Part shown: in pieces, positions 37,674 through 46,954 of the stretch
Layout: every line of letters starts with the position of its first letter
Numbering within the stretch: position 1 is the stretch's first letter
Assembly (NCBI RefSeq): GCF_024054565.1
Contig: NZ_JAMXLR010000092.1
Span: forward strand, 744,001-808,000
Length of the DNA: 64,000 bases
Direction: 5' to 3'
From: Aeoliella straminimaris
Lineage (GTDB): Bacteria > Planctomycetota > Planctomycetia > Pirellulales > Lacipirellulaceae
Notes under the pieces: model-generated
What the model saw: only the letters and a program-made list of their open reading frames with translations
Databases searched by the model: none
What the model was told of the DNA's origin: nothing
Translations under genes and position numbers: made by a program

Positions 37674-38519
37674 TTAGCCGACGTGCTGCTTCTCAGCATA
37701 CATCCGCTGGTCCGCCGCGTTAATAAGCTCCGCGATAGAAGTCCAGCCTTCGCTGGAAAGTGCCGCCCCGATGCTGGCGGAAACATGAAGACTGGTATTG
37801 TCGTGTTTTACCGGCTCGGCGGCTGCCAGCCGCAGGCGGGTGAGGACCGGTTCGAGGTCGCGACGTCGCTGGATGCCGTCGACCAGCACCACGAATTCGT
37901 CCCCACCGTAGCGGGCGATGAGGTCTCGATCGCGGATTGCACCGGCCAATCTGGACGCCAGCACCGCCAGGACGCGGTCGCCAGCAGAGTGCCCCCATTG
38001 ATCGTTGACCTGTTTGAAGCCATTGAGGTCGAGAAACAGCAAGGCAAACGGCGCCGCCGAGTGAGGCGTGTGGGTGAATTGGCGCAAACGAACTTCGATT
38101 GCACCCCGCCCCGGCAGCCCAGTCAGTGGGTCGCGGTGGTGGCTGTCGTTGGCGTGGGGCAGCGACACCGCTGGCCGGGGGCCCATGGCCAGCACCGCCA
38201 CCAATCGCCGGCCATTGCCGTGATAGGGCCGCAGCAGCAAGGGGGTTTGAAATACCTCGTCACCGCCGTGGCACCACTTGAGCGGTTGTCGCATCGGCAC
38301 TTCGGACAGGCCAGCAAGAAATTGCGCGAGTTGCTGGTCCATAAATCCGTGCGACTCGGTTCCCAGCAACCGTTCCAGCTGCTGCAGGGAGTCCGACAGA
38401 TGACCCCAAGCCGCGTTCTGCCACAGACAAGTGGTCGTGTCGCGGTCAAACACGGCACAAGCGTCGCTGGCGTCTTCCAGCAACGCGAGGGCAGTCTCAC
38501 CTGGCAATGGGGGAAGCAT
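37674..38519 (-). CDS. Diguanylate cyclase (PAS-like sensor plus GGDEF)
   Basis: Makes c-di-GMP from two GTP. Residues 1-125 look like a PAS-type sensor (DACAVFDRDTTTCLWQNAAW). Residues about 128-278 form the GGDEF domain: DPLTGLPGRGAIE, FLDLNGFKQVND (D164 metal site), the allosteric inhibition site R196-D-R-D199 exactly five residues before G205-GDEF, and the C-terminal AADQRMYAEKQ. With an intact active site and I-site, it should be active and product-inhibited. It has no transmembrane segment. The signal is unknown. Confidence 0.93.
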   Translation of the reverse strand: MLPPLPGETALALLEDASDACAVFDRDTTTCLWQNAAWGHLSDSLQQLERLLGTESHGFMDQQLAQFLAGLSEVPMRQPLKWCHGGDEVFQTPLLLRPYHGNGRRLVAVLAMGPRPAVSLPHANDSHHRDPLTGLPGRGAIEVRLRQFTHTPHSAAPFALLFLDLNGFKQVNDQWGHSAGDRVLAVLASRLAGAIRDRDLIARYGGDEFVVLVDGIQRRRDLEPVLTRLRLAAAEPVKHDNTSLHVSASIGAALSSEGWTSIAELINAADQRMYAEKQHVG

Positions 38520-39187
38520 TGTGAAGAGGAGCAGATCGGGATTCGAGGCGGATTGTGATGTGATGAGGGGTCGTTGCTGTGGAACAAATATCTAGCTGCA
38601 TCGTGTGACGGCTGTCATTCGCCAGTCGATTCAAGTCCATGGATCGCCAAAGCCTGGCGAGCGTGTGCAGTCTGTGCGGGACGTTCCGCCTGGCGGAACG
38701 CTTGCCAAGGTGCACGATCGATGAGGAATGAGCACCCTAGTTACCCGCCGGTAGCCCACGCCAACGCAAAACGCTGTCTGTTTGGAGTTTACCGCAAGAT
38801 CTGGCCTCATGCGCTGTTCGTGCATCGCTTTTGCCAATTGCCGAACTAATAAGGGCCGCAGATTATGGCCATGCCAGGCAAGTTCTCCGCCACTTCGAAG
38901 GGCCCGCCTCGACGCGATTTTGGAGCCTTCCGGGCAGTTTTTGCTTGAATACTCGCACTTCGCCTGCAAGGCCGGTTGGCTGCCGAGGAAATTCCGCCCG
39001 CGACGCCGAACGCCAACGGATTGGAAGAAATGCTCCGGTTCTAGCAGTTCTTCGTGTTGAACTGCCTCATCGGAACACGGAAACTCGGCGCAGGGCTGCC
39101 GTTCGGTAAGAATTGTCTTCTCCAGGCGATGGTTGGCTCGCGGGACGCCACCATCGACCAGAGCTCCTGGGCAACTCGCAATTTCGT
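38520..39187. other. Intergenic region, no supported gene
   Basis: 668 bases. Frames on both strands have weak starts and no recognisable protein. CGTTCCGC-CTG-GCGGAACG at 38682-38700 is a perfect 8-base hairpin without a T run. Confidence 0.45.
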
Positions 39188-40543
39188 CTACGAGCTACTC
39201 TCCACCGGCTCTTGGTTCTGAGGATTGCCACTGCAGGTGGGCGAGGGATTGCTGCACAATTCGCACGCCGTTTTGCCATCGCTGCCCTGCAGATTGGCAA
39301 TGCCTCCGCAGGTGCCTTTGATGCAGCGATTGCTCAAAATCACTCCAATGGCCATCCCGCCAATGGCTAGTAAAAAAGCCACCAGACTGATTACCACATA
39401 GGTGAGCAAGCCCGACGATTCCGATTGCTGGCCGGGATCAGAAGCGGTGGCCTCGGCGTTTGGCTGTTGGCCTCTCAATTCTTCCGTTGCCTGCCAGGCA
39501 GGCGTGATGAGCTCGCGGGGTTGGCCATTGGCTCGTTCGCCCAGGATCGCTGCCACGTTGTTCGCTTCAGCCCAGGCGTACCCCTGTTCGGGGCCCATCA
39601 CCGAAAGCGCGGTCGCCAGGGCGTCGGCCTCCATGCAGGTGGGGCAACGAACGGTCACCGTGGCCAGGTCGTGCGTGACGGGCCGACCGGTTTTCGGATC
39701 GATGGTGTGCGAGTACCGCTGACCGTGATCGGCAAAGAAGTTCCGGTAGTCGCCCGACGTCGCCAAGGCAGCATTGTTGTCGATCTCGACAACGTGAGTC
39801 ATGGTGCCCTCATCGGAGTCGGGACGCTGAATGCCCAGTTTCCACGGCTCATCTCCATGAGCGCCACGGGTGCGGATCTCGCCACCGATTTCAACCATGG
39901 AGTAGGTGTTAGCCAACTCCGCGTGCCCTTTCAGCATCTCGGACACGGCATCGGCCGCGTATCCCTTGGCAATGGCCGATAGATCGAGATACACCTCGGG
40001 ATTCGACTTGCGAATCGCTGGCGGATCGAGTTGTACCTCGACTTGCTGATAGCCAACCCGCTGAAAGGCCTCTTGGATCTGCTCGTCCGTGGGCGGCTCC
40101 TTCCGACGGCCGTCCGGGCCGAAGCCCCACAGGTTCACCAGTGGGCCGACGGTCGGGTCGAACGCGCCCTCGGAGCTCTTCGCCACGCCGAGCGCCGCGG
40201 CCACTACGTTGGCCGTCTCGGCCGACACTTCGAACCACTCGGTGGATTTCGAGGTGTTGAAACGCGAGAGTTCCGAACCCGGATCGTACGTCGACATCAA
40301 CGAGTTGATCTCGTTGAGCCGGTTTTGGATCAACTGCTGGACCTGCGCTTCAGTGAAGTCGTCGGCATTGTAGTCCAGCGTGGCGTGCCAGGTGGTACCC
40401 ATGGTGGCACCGGCCAGTTTGGCCTCGGTGGGCGAGCCATCGGCATGACAACAGGGAGCAACAGCGGCGCTCAGCAGCAGGCAAACCGCGACAATGGCTG
40501 CCTGCAGGCCGCGAGGTACACTCGTGGTTGGAGTATTGGACAT
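39188..40543 (-). CDS. apbE: FAD:protein FMN transferase fused to an NqrM-like domain
   Basis: Residues about 42-345 are ApbE, the enzyme that attaches FMN from FAD to Thr of NqrB and NqrC: MGTTWHATLD, EGAFDPTVGPLVNLWGFG, LDLSAIAKGYAADAV and SHTIDPKTGRPV are the family motifs. An N-terminal signal sequence (12-34) with Cys31/Cys32 may make it a lipoprotein. After a polar linker a transmembrane helix (378-402) leads into IKGTCGGIANLQG with C407, C412, C427, C430 and C437. This order, helix then GSCGG-like motif then Cys cluster, is that of NqrM, needed in Vibrio for maturation of the NQR iron site. The gene is last in the nqr operon, directly behind nqrF, which supports both roles. The fusion itself is the unusual point. 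Confidence 0.92.
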   Translation of the reverse strand: MSNTPTTSVPRGLQAAIVAVCLLLSAAVAPCCHADGSPTEAKLAGATMGTTWHATLDYNADDFTEAQVQQLIQNRLNEINSLMSTYDPGSELSRFNTSKSTEWFEVSAETANVVAAALGVAKSSEGAFDPTVGPLVNLWGFGPDGRRKEPPTDEQIQEAFQRVGYQQVEVQLDPPAIRKSNPEVYLDLSAIAKGYAADAVSEMLKGHAELANTYSMVEIGGEIRTRGAHGDEPWKLGIQRPDSDEGTMTHVVEIDNNAALATSGDYRNFFADHGQRYSHTIDPKTGRPVTHDLATVTVRCPTCMEADALATALSVMGPEQGYAWAEANNVAAILGERANGQPRELITPAWQATEELRGQQPNAEATASDPGQQSESSGLLTYVVISLVAFLLAIGGMAIGVILSNRCIKGTCGGIANLQGSDGKTACELCSNPSPTCSGNPQNQEPVESSS

Positions 40544-40579
40544 GGGTGCTTGGGTGCGTGGGAGTTGCTACTCCCAATC

Positions 40580-41806
40580 TTACCCGCCGAAGTCGTCGAA
40601 GGCGATGTTTTCCTTCTCAACGCCCAAGTCGTCCAGCATCTTGAACACGGCCGCATTCATCATCGGAGGACCGCAGATGTAGTACTCGATATCTTCGGGG
40701 GCGGGGTGCGTGCTCAGGTAGTTGTCCAAGAGCACTTGGTGAATAAAGCCGGTGTAGCCGTCCCAGTTGTCCTCGGGCAGCGGTTCGGAAAGCGCGATGT
40801 TGAACTTGAAGTTGGGGAACTCTTTTTCGATCTCACGGAACTGATCGACGTAGAACAATTCCCGCATGCTCCGGCCACCATACCAGTAAGATACCTTGCG
40901 GTTGGACTTGCGTTCCTTGAACAGCTCGAAGATGTGGCTACGCAATGGTGCCATGCCGGCACCGCCGCCGATGTAAACCATCTCGGCATCGGTATCCTTG
41001 ATGAAGAATTCGCCGTAAGGACCGCTGATCGTGACCTTGTCGCCAGGCTTCTTCGAGAAGATGTACGACGACATCTTTCCTGGCGGAACGTTCGGCAGGC
41101 GGGGGGGCGGGCTCGCCACGCGGACATTGAGCATGATGATGCCCTTCTCGCCCGGGTAATTGGCCATCGAGTAGGCCCGAACCACCGGTTCGTCGACCTT
41201 CGAAACGTATTGCCAGACGTTGTATTTGTCCCAGTCTTCGCGGAACCGCTCTTCGATATCGAAGTCCTTGTAGTTCACTTCGTGTGGCGGGCACTCGATC
41301 TGGATGTAACCGCCGGGCTTGAAGTTCACTTCTTCGCCTGGGGGGAGCTTCAGTTTGAATTCCTTGATGAAGGTGGCCACGTTGTGGTTCGAGATGACCT
41401 CGCATTCCCACTTCTTGGTCTCAAACGCCTCGGGCGGAACCTCGACCTTCATGTCTTGCTTGACCGCCACCTGGCACGACAGTCGGCAACCCTCGCGGGC
41501 TTCCTTCTTGGTGATGTGAGTCTTTTCGGTGGGCAGGATGTCGCCGCCACCTTCGAGCACCTTCACTTCACACTGCGCACAAGTGCCACCGCCACCACAG
41601 GCACTGGAGACAAAAATGCCCTCCTCGGCGAGAGCCCCCAAAAGCTTACCGCCGGCCGGGACATGGATCGTCTTTTGTTCGTTGATCACGATTTCCACAT
41701 CGCCCGATGCCACCAGCTGGCTCTTGGCAAACAGGATCAACAGCACCAACACCAGTACCACACCGGTGAACATGGCGACGCCGCAGAGGATGGTAATAGG
41801 TTCCAT
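40580..41806 (-). CDS. nqrF: Na+-translocating NADH:quinone reductase subunit F
   Basis: Electron entry subunit: oxidises NADH with FAD and passes electrons to a 2Fe-2S cluster. 408 aa, as usual. N-terminal helix (4-27); ferredoxin domain with C70, C76, C79 and C111; FAD-binding RAYSMANYPGE; NADH-binding domain GGGAGMAPLRS and the C-terminal YYICGPPMMNAAV. GAGG eight bases before the ATG. Upstream, in the nqrE-nqrF gap, are two hairpin repeats. Confidence 0.97.
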   Translation of the reverse strand: MEPITILCGVAMFTGVVLVLVLLILFAKSQLVASGDVEIVINEQKTIHVPAGGKLLGALAEEGIFVSSACGGGGTCAQCEVKVLEGGGDILPTEKTHITKKEAREGCRLSCQVAVKQDMKVEVPPEAFETKKWECEVISNHNVATFIKEFKLKLPPGEEVNFKPGGYIQIECPPHEVNYKDFDIEERFREDWDKYNVWQYVSKVDEPVVRAYSMANYPGEKGIIMLNVRVASPPPRLPNVPPGKMSSYIFSKKPGDKVTISGPYGEFFIKDTDAEMVYIGGGAGMAPLRSHIFELFKERKSNRKVSYWYGGRSMRELFYVDQFREIEKEFPNFKFNIALSEPLPEDNWDGYTGFIHQVLLDNYLSTHPAPEDIEYYICGPPMMNAAVFKMLDDLGVEKENIAFDDFGG

Positions 41807-41825
41807 GGCGGATACCTCGTTTAGG

Positions 41826-41892
41826 AACGGAGTTCAACCCGTTATGTATTTTAGTAAGAACTCTAGTCTGGCAACGGAATAAATCCCGTTAT
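41826..41892. repeat. Two copies of an AACGGA-N6-CCCGTTAT hairpin motif between nqrE and nqrF
   Basis: Copies at 41826-41845 and 41873-41892 share the 14 flanking bases exactly and differ in the six-base loop. Each forms a short stem (AACGG/CCGTT). They sit in the 90-base gap between nqrF and nqrE, the larger of the internal gaps, and might be RNA-binding or processing sites. Confidence 0.6.
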
Positions 41893-41896
41893 ACGT

Positions 41897-42517
41897 CTAC
41901 TCGGGCAGATCGATTCCACCGAAGGCCATGAAGGCCATCGCCATCAGACCAACCGTGATGAACGTGATGCCGAGACCCCGCAGGCCGTGCGGCACGTCAC
42001 TGTATTTCAATTTTTCGCGAATACCGGCCAGTGCGACAATGGCCAGGGCCCAACCCAAGCCGGCGCCGAAGCCGTAGGCCAGGCTTTCGCTGAAGTTGTA
42101 GTTGCGTTCGACCATGAACAGCGATCCACCCAGGATGGCACAGTTCACGGTGATTAGCGGCAGGAAGATGCCCAGCGTGTTGTAGAGAGCTGGGAAAAAA
42201 CGATCGAGCGTCATCTCCAGAATCTGTACCATGGCGGCGATGGTACCGATGTAGCAAATAAGCCCCAGGAACTCGAGGTTCACGTCCGACAGGCTCGATC
42301 CGAGCCACTTTCCGAGCGCTCCCTTCTTCAGCAGTTCGGTGTAAATCAGGTTGTTCACCGGCACCGTGATCCCCAGGATCACGATCACGGCGATGCCCAG
42401 ACCGAAGGCGTTCTTCACGTTCTTCGAAACGGCCAGGAACGTGCACATGCCTAGAAAGAAGGCGAGTGCCAGATTCTGGATGAACACGGCGTTCAGGATA
42501 ATGTTGACGTAATGCAT
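41897..42517 (-). CDS. nqrE: Na+-translocating NADH:quinone reductase subunit E
   Basis: Integral membrane subunit, 206 aa with six predicted helices. C25 (FFLGMCTFLAVSK) and C126 (ITVNCAILGG) match the two Cys that, with two from NqrD, bind an iron centre midway in the membrane. Highly hydrophobic throughout. Its paralogue NqrD is upstream. It is expected to carry Na+ across the membrane with NqrB and NqrD. Confidence 0.97.
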   Translation of the reverse strand: MHYVNIILNAVFIQNLALAFFLGMCTFLAVSKNVKNAFGLGIAVIVILGITVPVNNLIYTELLKKGALGKWLGSSLSDVNLEFLGLICYIGTIAAMVQILEMTLDRFFPALYNTLGIFLPLITVNCAILGGSLFMVERNYNFSESLAYGFGAGLGWALAIVALAGIREKLKYSDVPHGLRGLGITFITVGLMAMAFMAFGGIDLPE

Positions 42518-42561
42518 CGAATTGTCCTGGTTCGAATTAACCCTGCTGGGGAGATTCTTGC

Positions 42562-43218
42562 TTAGAGGGTTGGGTCGTTATTTGTCTGGCCTGGTTTGAA
42601 AGCTCTGAGCACCCAAATGAAGATGCCTATCAGGAAGAAGGCACTCGGCGAGAGCAGCATCAGGCCGTTGGGGGTGTACCAGCCGCTGGCGGGATCGGTC
42701 TCGGTGGCGGCCTGGTAGACCGGCAGTACCTCGATGCCCCAGAGTTTGCCGGAACCAAACAGTTCGCGAATTACGCCCACCACGATCAGAATGACGCTGT
42801 AGCCGAGGCCATTGCCGATACCATCGAGGAACGACAGCCAGGGCGTTTCTTTCATAGCGAAGCCTTCGGCGCGACCCATCACAATGCAGTTGGTGATGAT
42901 CAGGCCGACGAAAACGCTCATCGTTTTGCTGATCTCAAATGCAAACGCCTTGAGCACCTGGTCGACGATAATCACCAGCGAAGCGATGATTGTCATCTGG
43001 ACAATAATACGGATGCTGCCTGGTATGAATTTGCGGATTGCGCTCACCGAAGCACTAGCCAGCCCCGTGACCAACGTCACCGCGATGGCCATCGTGACGG
43101 ATGTCTCCAACTTGGTCGTCACCGCCAGGGCACTACAAATGCCAAGCACCTGCAACGCAATGGGGTTGTTGTTGAAGATCGGGTTGAACAAAACGTCTTT
43201 GGGAGTTGGCTTAGCCAT
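42562..43218 (-). CDS. nqrD: Na+-translocating NADH:quinone reductase subunit D
   Basis: Integral membrane subunit of 218 aa. Iron-site Cys are C28 (LGICSALAV) and C111 (ITNCIVMGRAEGFA), matching NqrE by inverted pseudo-symmetry. The start motif PTPKDVLFNPIFNNNP is family-typical. Lies 48 bases from nqrC and 44 from nqrE. Confidence 0.97.
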   Translation of the reverse strand: MAKPTPKDVLFNPIFNNNPIALQVLGICSALAVTTKLETSVTMAIAVTLVTGLASASVSAIRKFIPGSIRIIVQMTIIASLVIIVDQVLKAFAFEISKTMSVFVGLIITNCIVMGRAEGFAMKETPWLSFLDGIGNGLGYSVILIVVGVIRELFGSGKLWGIEVLPVYQAATETDPASGWYTPNGLMLLSPSAFFLIGIFIWVLRAFKPGQTNNDPTL

Positions 43219-43266
43219 CGAGTTGATCCAAAGTCGGTTCGGTATGCGGAGGACGATACGGTTTGT

Positions 43267-44103
43267 TTAGCTTTTGGCGTGCTTCTCGAGGAACGGCTGG
43301 AAGCCGTCCTTGCCGAGCCAGTATTCCACGAAGTCGGACACGCCCTTGGTGGTGATCGTGGCACCGGACAATCCGTCGACGGTGTAAGCTTTGTTGTCTG
43401 GGTTCGCGGTGCCTTTGACCACCTGGACGATCACCTCGCCGCCGTCGTCGTAGGCCAGCTTACCATCCCACTGGTCTTGCCATTTGGGGTTCTCTACTTC
43501 GCCACCCAGGCCCGGGGTCTCGCCATGTTCGTAGAAGGTGATGCCGCGGATGGTTTCGCCGTCCGCATCGATGGCCAAGAAACCATAGAGCGTCGACCAG
43601 AGGCCTTTGCCATACACGGGGAGCACGAACTTCTCGACTTTTTCGCTGTCGCCCTTGGCAGTCACTTCATAGACGAATTGATACTTGGGCCGGCGGTCGA
43701 CGCCTGGGGTGGGATTCACCTCGGGCCCAATCTCTTTGCTTTGCTCCGGGTTGTTGACGGCCTCTTTCGGATCGTACTCGTCGTAATTTACTTCATCTGG
43801 ATCGACGATAGAGCCATCTTCCAGGTTGACCAGCACTTTCTTGACTCGGCTTTCGAACAGCGAATTCAGCTCTTTGTTGCTGAAGTCGCCAGCCAGGAGA
43901 GCTTCGGAATCATATTCCGAAGCTTCCGAGTTCTTGGGGCGAATCAGTCCGGCCGCCTTCAGGATGTTTTCCTTTTGGTAGCGCAGCTTGTTCGCTTCCT
44001 GCCGGTCGTGCAGTACATAGGCCGCACCCGACACCAGCACCGAACAGGCGACGCAGAGCACCAAGGCGACAATAATTGTTCCCAGAAACGAATCACGTCC
44101 CAT
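43267..44103 (-). CDS. nqrC: Na+-translocating NADH:quinone reductase subunit C
   Basis: Carries one covalent FMN. 278 aa, with a single N-terminal helix (LGTIIVALVLCVACSVLVSGAAYVL) and a periplasmic FMN-binding domain. The flavinylation motif is D243-G-L-S246-G-A-T249-I-T, where T249 is the attachment residue. The gene starts 11 bases before the end of nqrB, so the two are probably coupled. The FMN should be attached by the ApbE fusion at the operon end. Confidence 0.97.
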   Translation of the reverse strand: MGRDSFLGTIIVALVLCVACSVLVSGAAYVLHDRQEANKLRYQKENILKAAGLIRPKNSEASEYDSEALLAGDFSNKELNSLFESRVKKVLVNLEDGSIVDPDEVNYDEYDPKEAVNNPEQSKEIGPEVNPTPGVDRRPKYQFVYEVTAKGDSEKVEKFVLPVYGKGLWSTLYGFLAIDADGETIRGITFYEHGETPGLGGEVENPKWQDQWDGKLAYDDGGEVIVQVVKGTANPDNKAYTVDGLSGATITTKGVSDFVEYWLGKDGFQPFLEKHAKS

Positions 44104-45379
44104 AGCGGGCGAGCCTCCGTTTGATGTTCGCTTGAATCACAAGGTAGTCGATGGTGGGGGCCATGACGTTACCGAACAGAATGGCCAGCATGATGCCTTC
44201 GGGGAACGCCGGGTTCACGACGCGGATCAGTACTGTCATTCCCCCAATTAGTCCGCCGTACCACCATTTGCCGGTCTCGGTCATCGCCGCCGACACAGGG
44301 TCCGTGGCCATGAACACGGTGCCGAAGGCGAAGCCGCCGATCAGCAGCTGCCAGACTGGCGAGATGTAGGCCACCGAGTTTTCGCCGGCGAAGCCGTAGG
44401 TCAGGCCCCCGATGGCCAGTGCACCGAGCACGCAGCCGGTCATGATCCGCCACGAGCCAATGCCGGTGGCGATCAGGATGGCGGCGCCGATCAGGCAGGC
44501 GAGCGTTGAGGTCTCGCCCATCGAGCCCTGGATGAACCCAATGAAGGGATCCCACCAGGTGAAGGCATGCCCAGTGATGCCCTGGGTCACTTCAGTCATG
44601 GCCTCGGCGGGAGAGTTACCCGTCTCGGTGTTCACCATCGCGGCCAGCGTCGTGGCACCGGTGAAGCCATCCAGCTTGATGCTCTTTTGCACAGCGACCC
44701 AGACGCCCTGCCCCAGCGGATTGGTTTCGCCCGATAGGTAGTTGGCGAAGGCAAAGTACACAAACGCCCGGGCGGTGAGCGCCGGGTTGAGGAAGTTCTT
44801 ACCGGTGCCGCCGAACACTTCCTTGCCGATGAACACGCCAAACGCGATGCCAGCGGCCACCACCAGCAGGGGTGTTGTGGGTGGGAGCGTTAACGGGTAG
44901 AGCATGCCGGTGACGAGGAAGCCCTCGTTGATCTCGTGTCCCCGTACCAGGGAGAAGACCAGTTCGATGGTGCCACCCACGGCCATCGTGACGGCATACA
45001 CCGGTAGGAACCACAACGCCCCGTAGACGAAGCAGCCCAGGATGCTGCTGGGGTCGTGCTTGAGTCCCAGCCAGTCGCTGTAGACCACTTCGCGCCAGTC
45101 GTCGATCGCCAACGCGGTGCCGGCATCGATTTGCAGGTTGGCCTGGTAACCAGTGTTGTACAAGGCCATCAGGATGCATGGTCCAAGGGCGACGATGACC
45201 GTGGACATCATTCGCTTCATGTCCAGGCTGTCGCGGACGTGCGGGCCGTTTTTGGTGACTTCGCCCGGCGTGAACAAGAACGTATCGCCCGCTTCATAGA
45301 GCGGATAGAACCGTTCGAGCTTGCCGCCCTTGGTGAACAGCGGCTCTACTTTGTCCAGCAGATTGCGTAGGAATTTCAT
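44093..45379 (-). CDS. nqrB: Na+-translocating NADH:quinone reductase subunit B
   Basis: Largest membrane subunit, 428 aa with about ten helices. Contains the second flavinylation motif D237-G-F-T240-G-A-T243-T, with T243 the FMN attachment site. Sequence GTGKNFLNPALTARAF is characteristic. Ends inside nqrC. Confidence 0.97.
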   Translation of the reverse strand: MKFLRNLLDKVEPLFTKGGKLERFYPLYEAGDTFLFTPGEVTKNGPHVRDSLDMKRMMSTVIVALGPCILMALYNTGYQANLQIDAGTALAIDDWREVVYSDWLGLKHDPSSILGCFVYGALWFLPVYAVTMAVGGTIELVFSLVRGHEINEGFLVTGMLYPLTLPPTTPLLVVAAGIAFGVFIGKEVFGGTGKNFLNPALTARAFVYFAFANYLSGETNPLGQGVWVAVQKSIKLDGFTGATTLAAMVNTETGNSPAEAMTEVTQGITGHAFTWWDPFIGFIQGSMGETSTLACLIGAAILIATGIGSWRIMTGCVLGALAIGGLTYGFAGENSVAYISPVWQLLIGGFAFGTVFMATDPVSAAMTETGKWWYGGLIGGMTVLIRVVNPAFPEGIMLAILFGNVMAPTIDYLVIQANIKRRLARYGT

Positions 45380-45471
45380 AACTGCCAGTGGTCAGGATTC
45401 AGGGTTCGGGGGCGAGTGTGGACGCCAGTCGAACTCGTGATTGAAAGTTCGACATATAAGTCCTGCTCGCG

Positions 45472-46830
45472 CTATCCTTCTCGTTCAATGGTCGTAAGGT
45501 TGCGGCGCAGGTAAGGGCCGAAGTCGTGCTTGCCGGTGTCGACGAACGTGCACAGGGCCAAGTCTTCTTCGTCCAACTCCAGACAACCCAGCGCCTGGGC
45601 TTGCTCCGAGTCTTCGACCACCAGCGACTTCAACAGCGGCGTGGCGATGATATCCAGCGGCATGACCTTCTCGAACGAGCCCAGCGGTACAATTGCCCGG
45701 TGGCTGCCTTCGGTAGAAGTGGTCATGGCGAATTTCTTGCCGGCCGAAAGTGCCGAGGCGAAGATTGGCTTGATCGAGAACTTGTTGAAGCCAGGCCCCG
45801 ACCAGCCCATGAGTTCGCGTTGTCGGCCTTCGGGCACCAGCGAGACGCAGTTGTGGTACCGGCTGAGGTAGTTAACGGGAGCGACCGACTTGCGTCCCGA
45901 CAGCACCGAGCCCGAAATCACGCGGACGCCAAACTCGGTATCCTCGCACTCCCCGGCCGTAAGTTCGGTGAGATTGGCTCCCAGTTGGGTCCGTAGCAGC
46001 CGGGGATTCTTGGCTGCCGGTCCGGCCAGCGACACCACGCGTTCGGTATTGAGCTGACCGGTGTTGAACAGGTGGCCAACGGCCAACACATCCTGGTAGT
46101 TGATATACCAGGCATGTCGCTCGAGGTTTACGGGCGACAGGAAGTGAATGTGCGTACCGGGCAGTCCTGCGGGATGCGGGCCCGAGAATGAAGCGACTTC
46201 CACACAGTCGAGGTCCTCGCCAGGCAGGCTTACTCCGGTGGCTTTGCACAGATAGGTCTTGCCGTCGGTGAGCGTGCTGAGCGCCTGCAGACCTGACACG
46301 AAGTCCGCTTCGCGCCGGTCGATCACCACTTTGGGGTCGGCAGCCAGCGGATCGGTATCGATCGCGGTGATGAACAAGGCGTGCGGCACCGTTTCGGGAT
46401 CGGGCACCTTGCTGAACGGACGCACTCGCAACGCGGTCCACAGCCCCGAGGCCAACAATTGTTCACGCACCTTGGCCGAAGGAAGTTGTGACAAGTTGCT
46501 GTCGACAAACGACTCGAACTCCACGGCGTCTTCGCCTTCGAGATCGATGATCAGCGACAGGAATTTTCGCTTGGCGCCGCGCTCGATTGACTTCACGCGA
46601 CCCGGAGCTGGGGCCACATAGTTTACGGTGGGCAACTTCTTTTCGGTGAACAGCACCTGCCCTCTCTTCACCACATCGCCTTCGGCAACCAGCATGGTAG
46701 GCTTCATGCCGACGTAGTCGTCACCCACGATGGCCACGGACGAGATGGGAGGAGCTTCGCCGATCTCCTGATAAGGTTCGCCGGCGATCGGCACATCGAG
46801 ACCCCGTTTGATTTGGTGTTGCTGTGTCAT
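45472..46830 (-). CDS. nqrA: Na+-translocating NADH:quinone reductase subunit A
   Basis: Cytoplasmic subunit at the start of the operon. The start is the ATG at 46830 (452 aa), where the family begins with IKRGLDVPIAGEP; the open frame reaches 46935, but those residues are low-quality and contain the regulatory DNA. Typical motifs are KPTMLVAEGDVVKRGQVLF, PGRVKSIERGAKR and LPGTHIHFLSPVN. It accepts or binds quinone/FAD in some species. Confidence 0.96.
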   Translation of the reverse strand: MTQQHQIKRGLDVPIAGEPYQEIGEAPPISSVAIVGDDYVGMKPTMLVAEGDVVKRGQVLFTEKKLPTVNYVAPAPGRVKSIERGAKRKFLSLIIDLEGEDAVEFESFVDSNLSQLPSAKVREQLLASGLWTALRVRPFSKVPDPETVPHALFITAIDTDPLAADPKVVIDRREADFVSGLQALSTLTDGKTYLCKATGVSLPGEDLDCVEVASFSGPHPAGLPGTHIHFLSPVNLERHAWYINYQDVLAVGHLFNTGQLNTERVVSLAGPAAKNPRLLRTQLGANLTELTAGECEDTEFGVRVISGSVLSGRKSVAPVNYLSRYHNCVSLVPEGRQRELMGWSGPGFNKFSIKPIFASALSAGKKFAMTTSTEGSHRAIVPLGSFEKVMPLDIIATPLLKSLVVEDSEQAQALGCLELDEEDLALCTFVDTGKHDFGPYLRRNLTTIEREG

Positions 46831-46920
46831 GTTTGGCCAGTGCGCCCTTGGTGGGCGACAAACAGGTAGGCGATGTAAGGGGTGGGGGGAGTAAGGGGGA
46901 TCGGCATTCGTTGCCGAGAT

Positions 46921-46936
46921 TGTGAATTTTTTCACA
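46921..46936. promoter_or_regulatory. CRP/FNR-family type operator upstream of nqrA
   Basis: TGTGA-N6-TCACA is perfect, and the symmetry extends one base on each side (TTGTGAA at 46920-46926 and TTCACAA at 46931-46937). It is 90 bases from the nqrA start. That sequence is the core consensus of Crp-type sites; the regulator is not in the window and the site has not been tested. Confidence 0.55.
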
Positions 46937-46954
46937 AAATCGACGCTACGTCAA
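46926..46954 (-). promoter_or_regulatory. Possible sigma-70 promoter of the nqr operon
   Basis: On the minus strand TTGACG (46954-46949) is followed after 17 bases by AAAAAT (46931-46926). The -35 is good and the -10 is weak. The palindrome covers the -10, which would fit repression; activation would need a start site further downstream. Confidence 0.35.

Noticed and set aside
38574..39109. Short plus-strand frames between the GGDEF gene and apbE
   Set aside because: No signal peptide, motif or ribosome binding site; they overlap each other and end arbitrarily.
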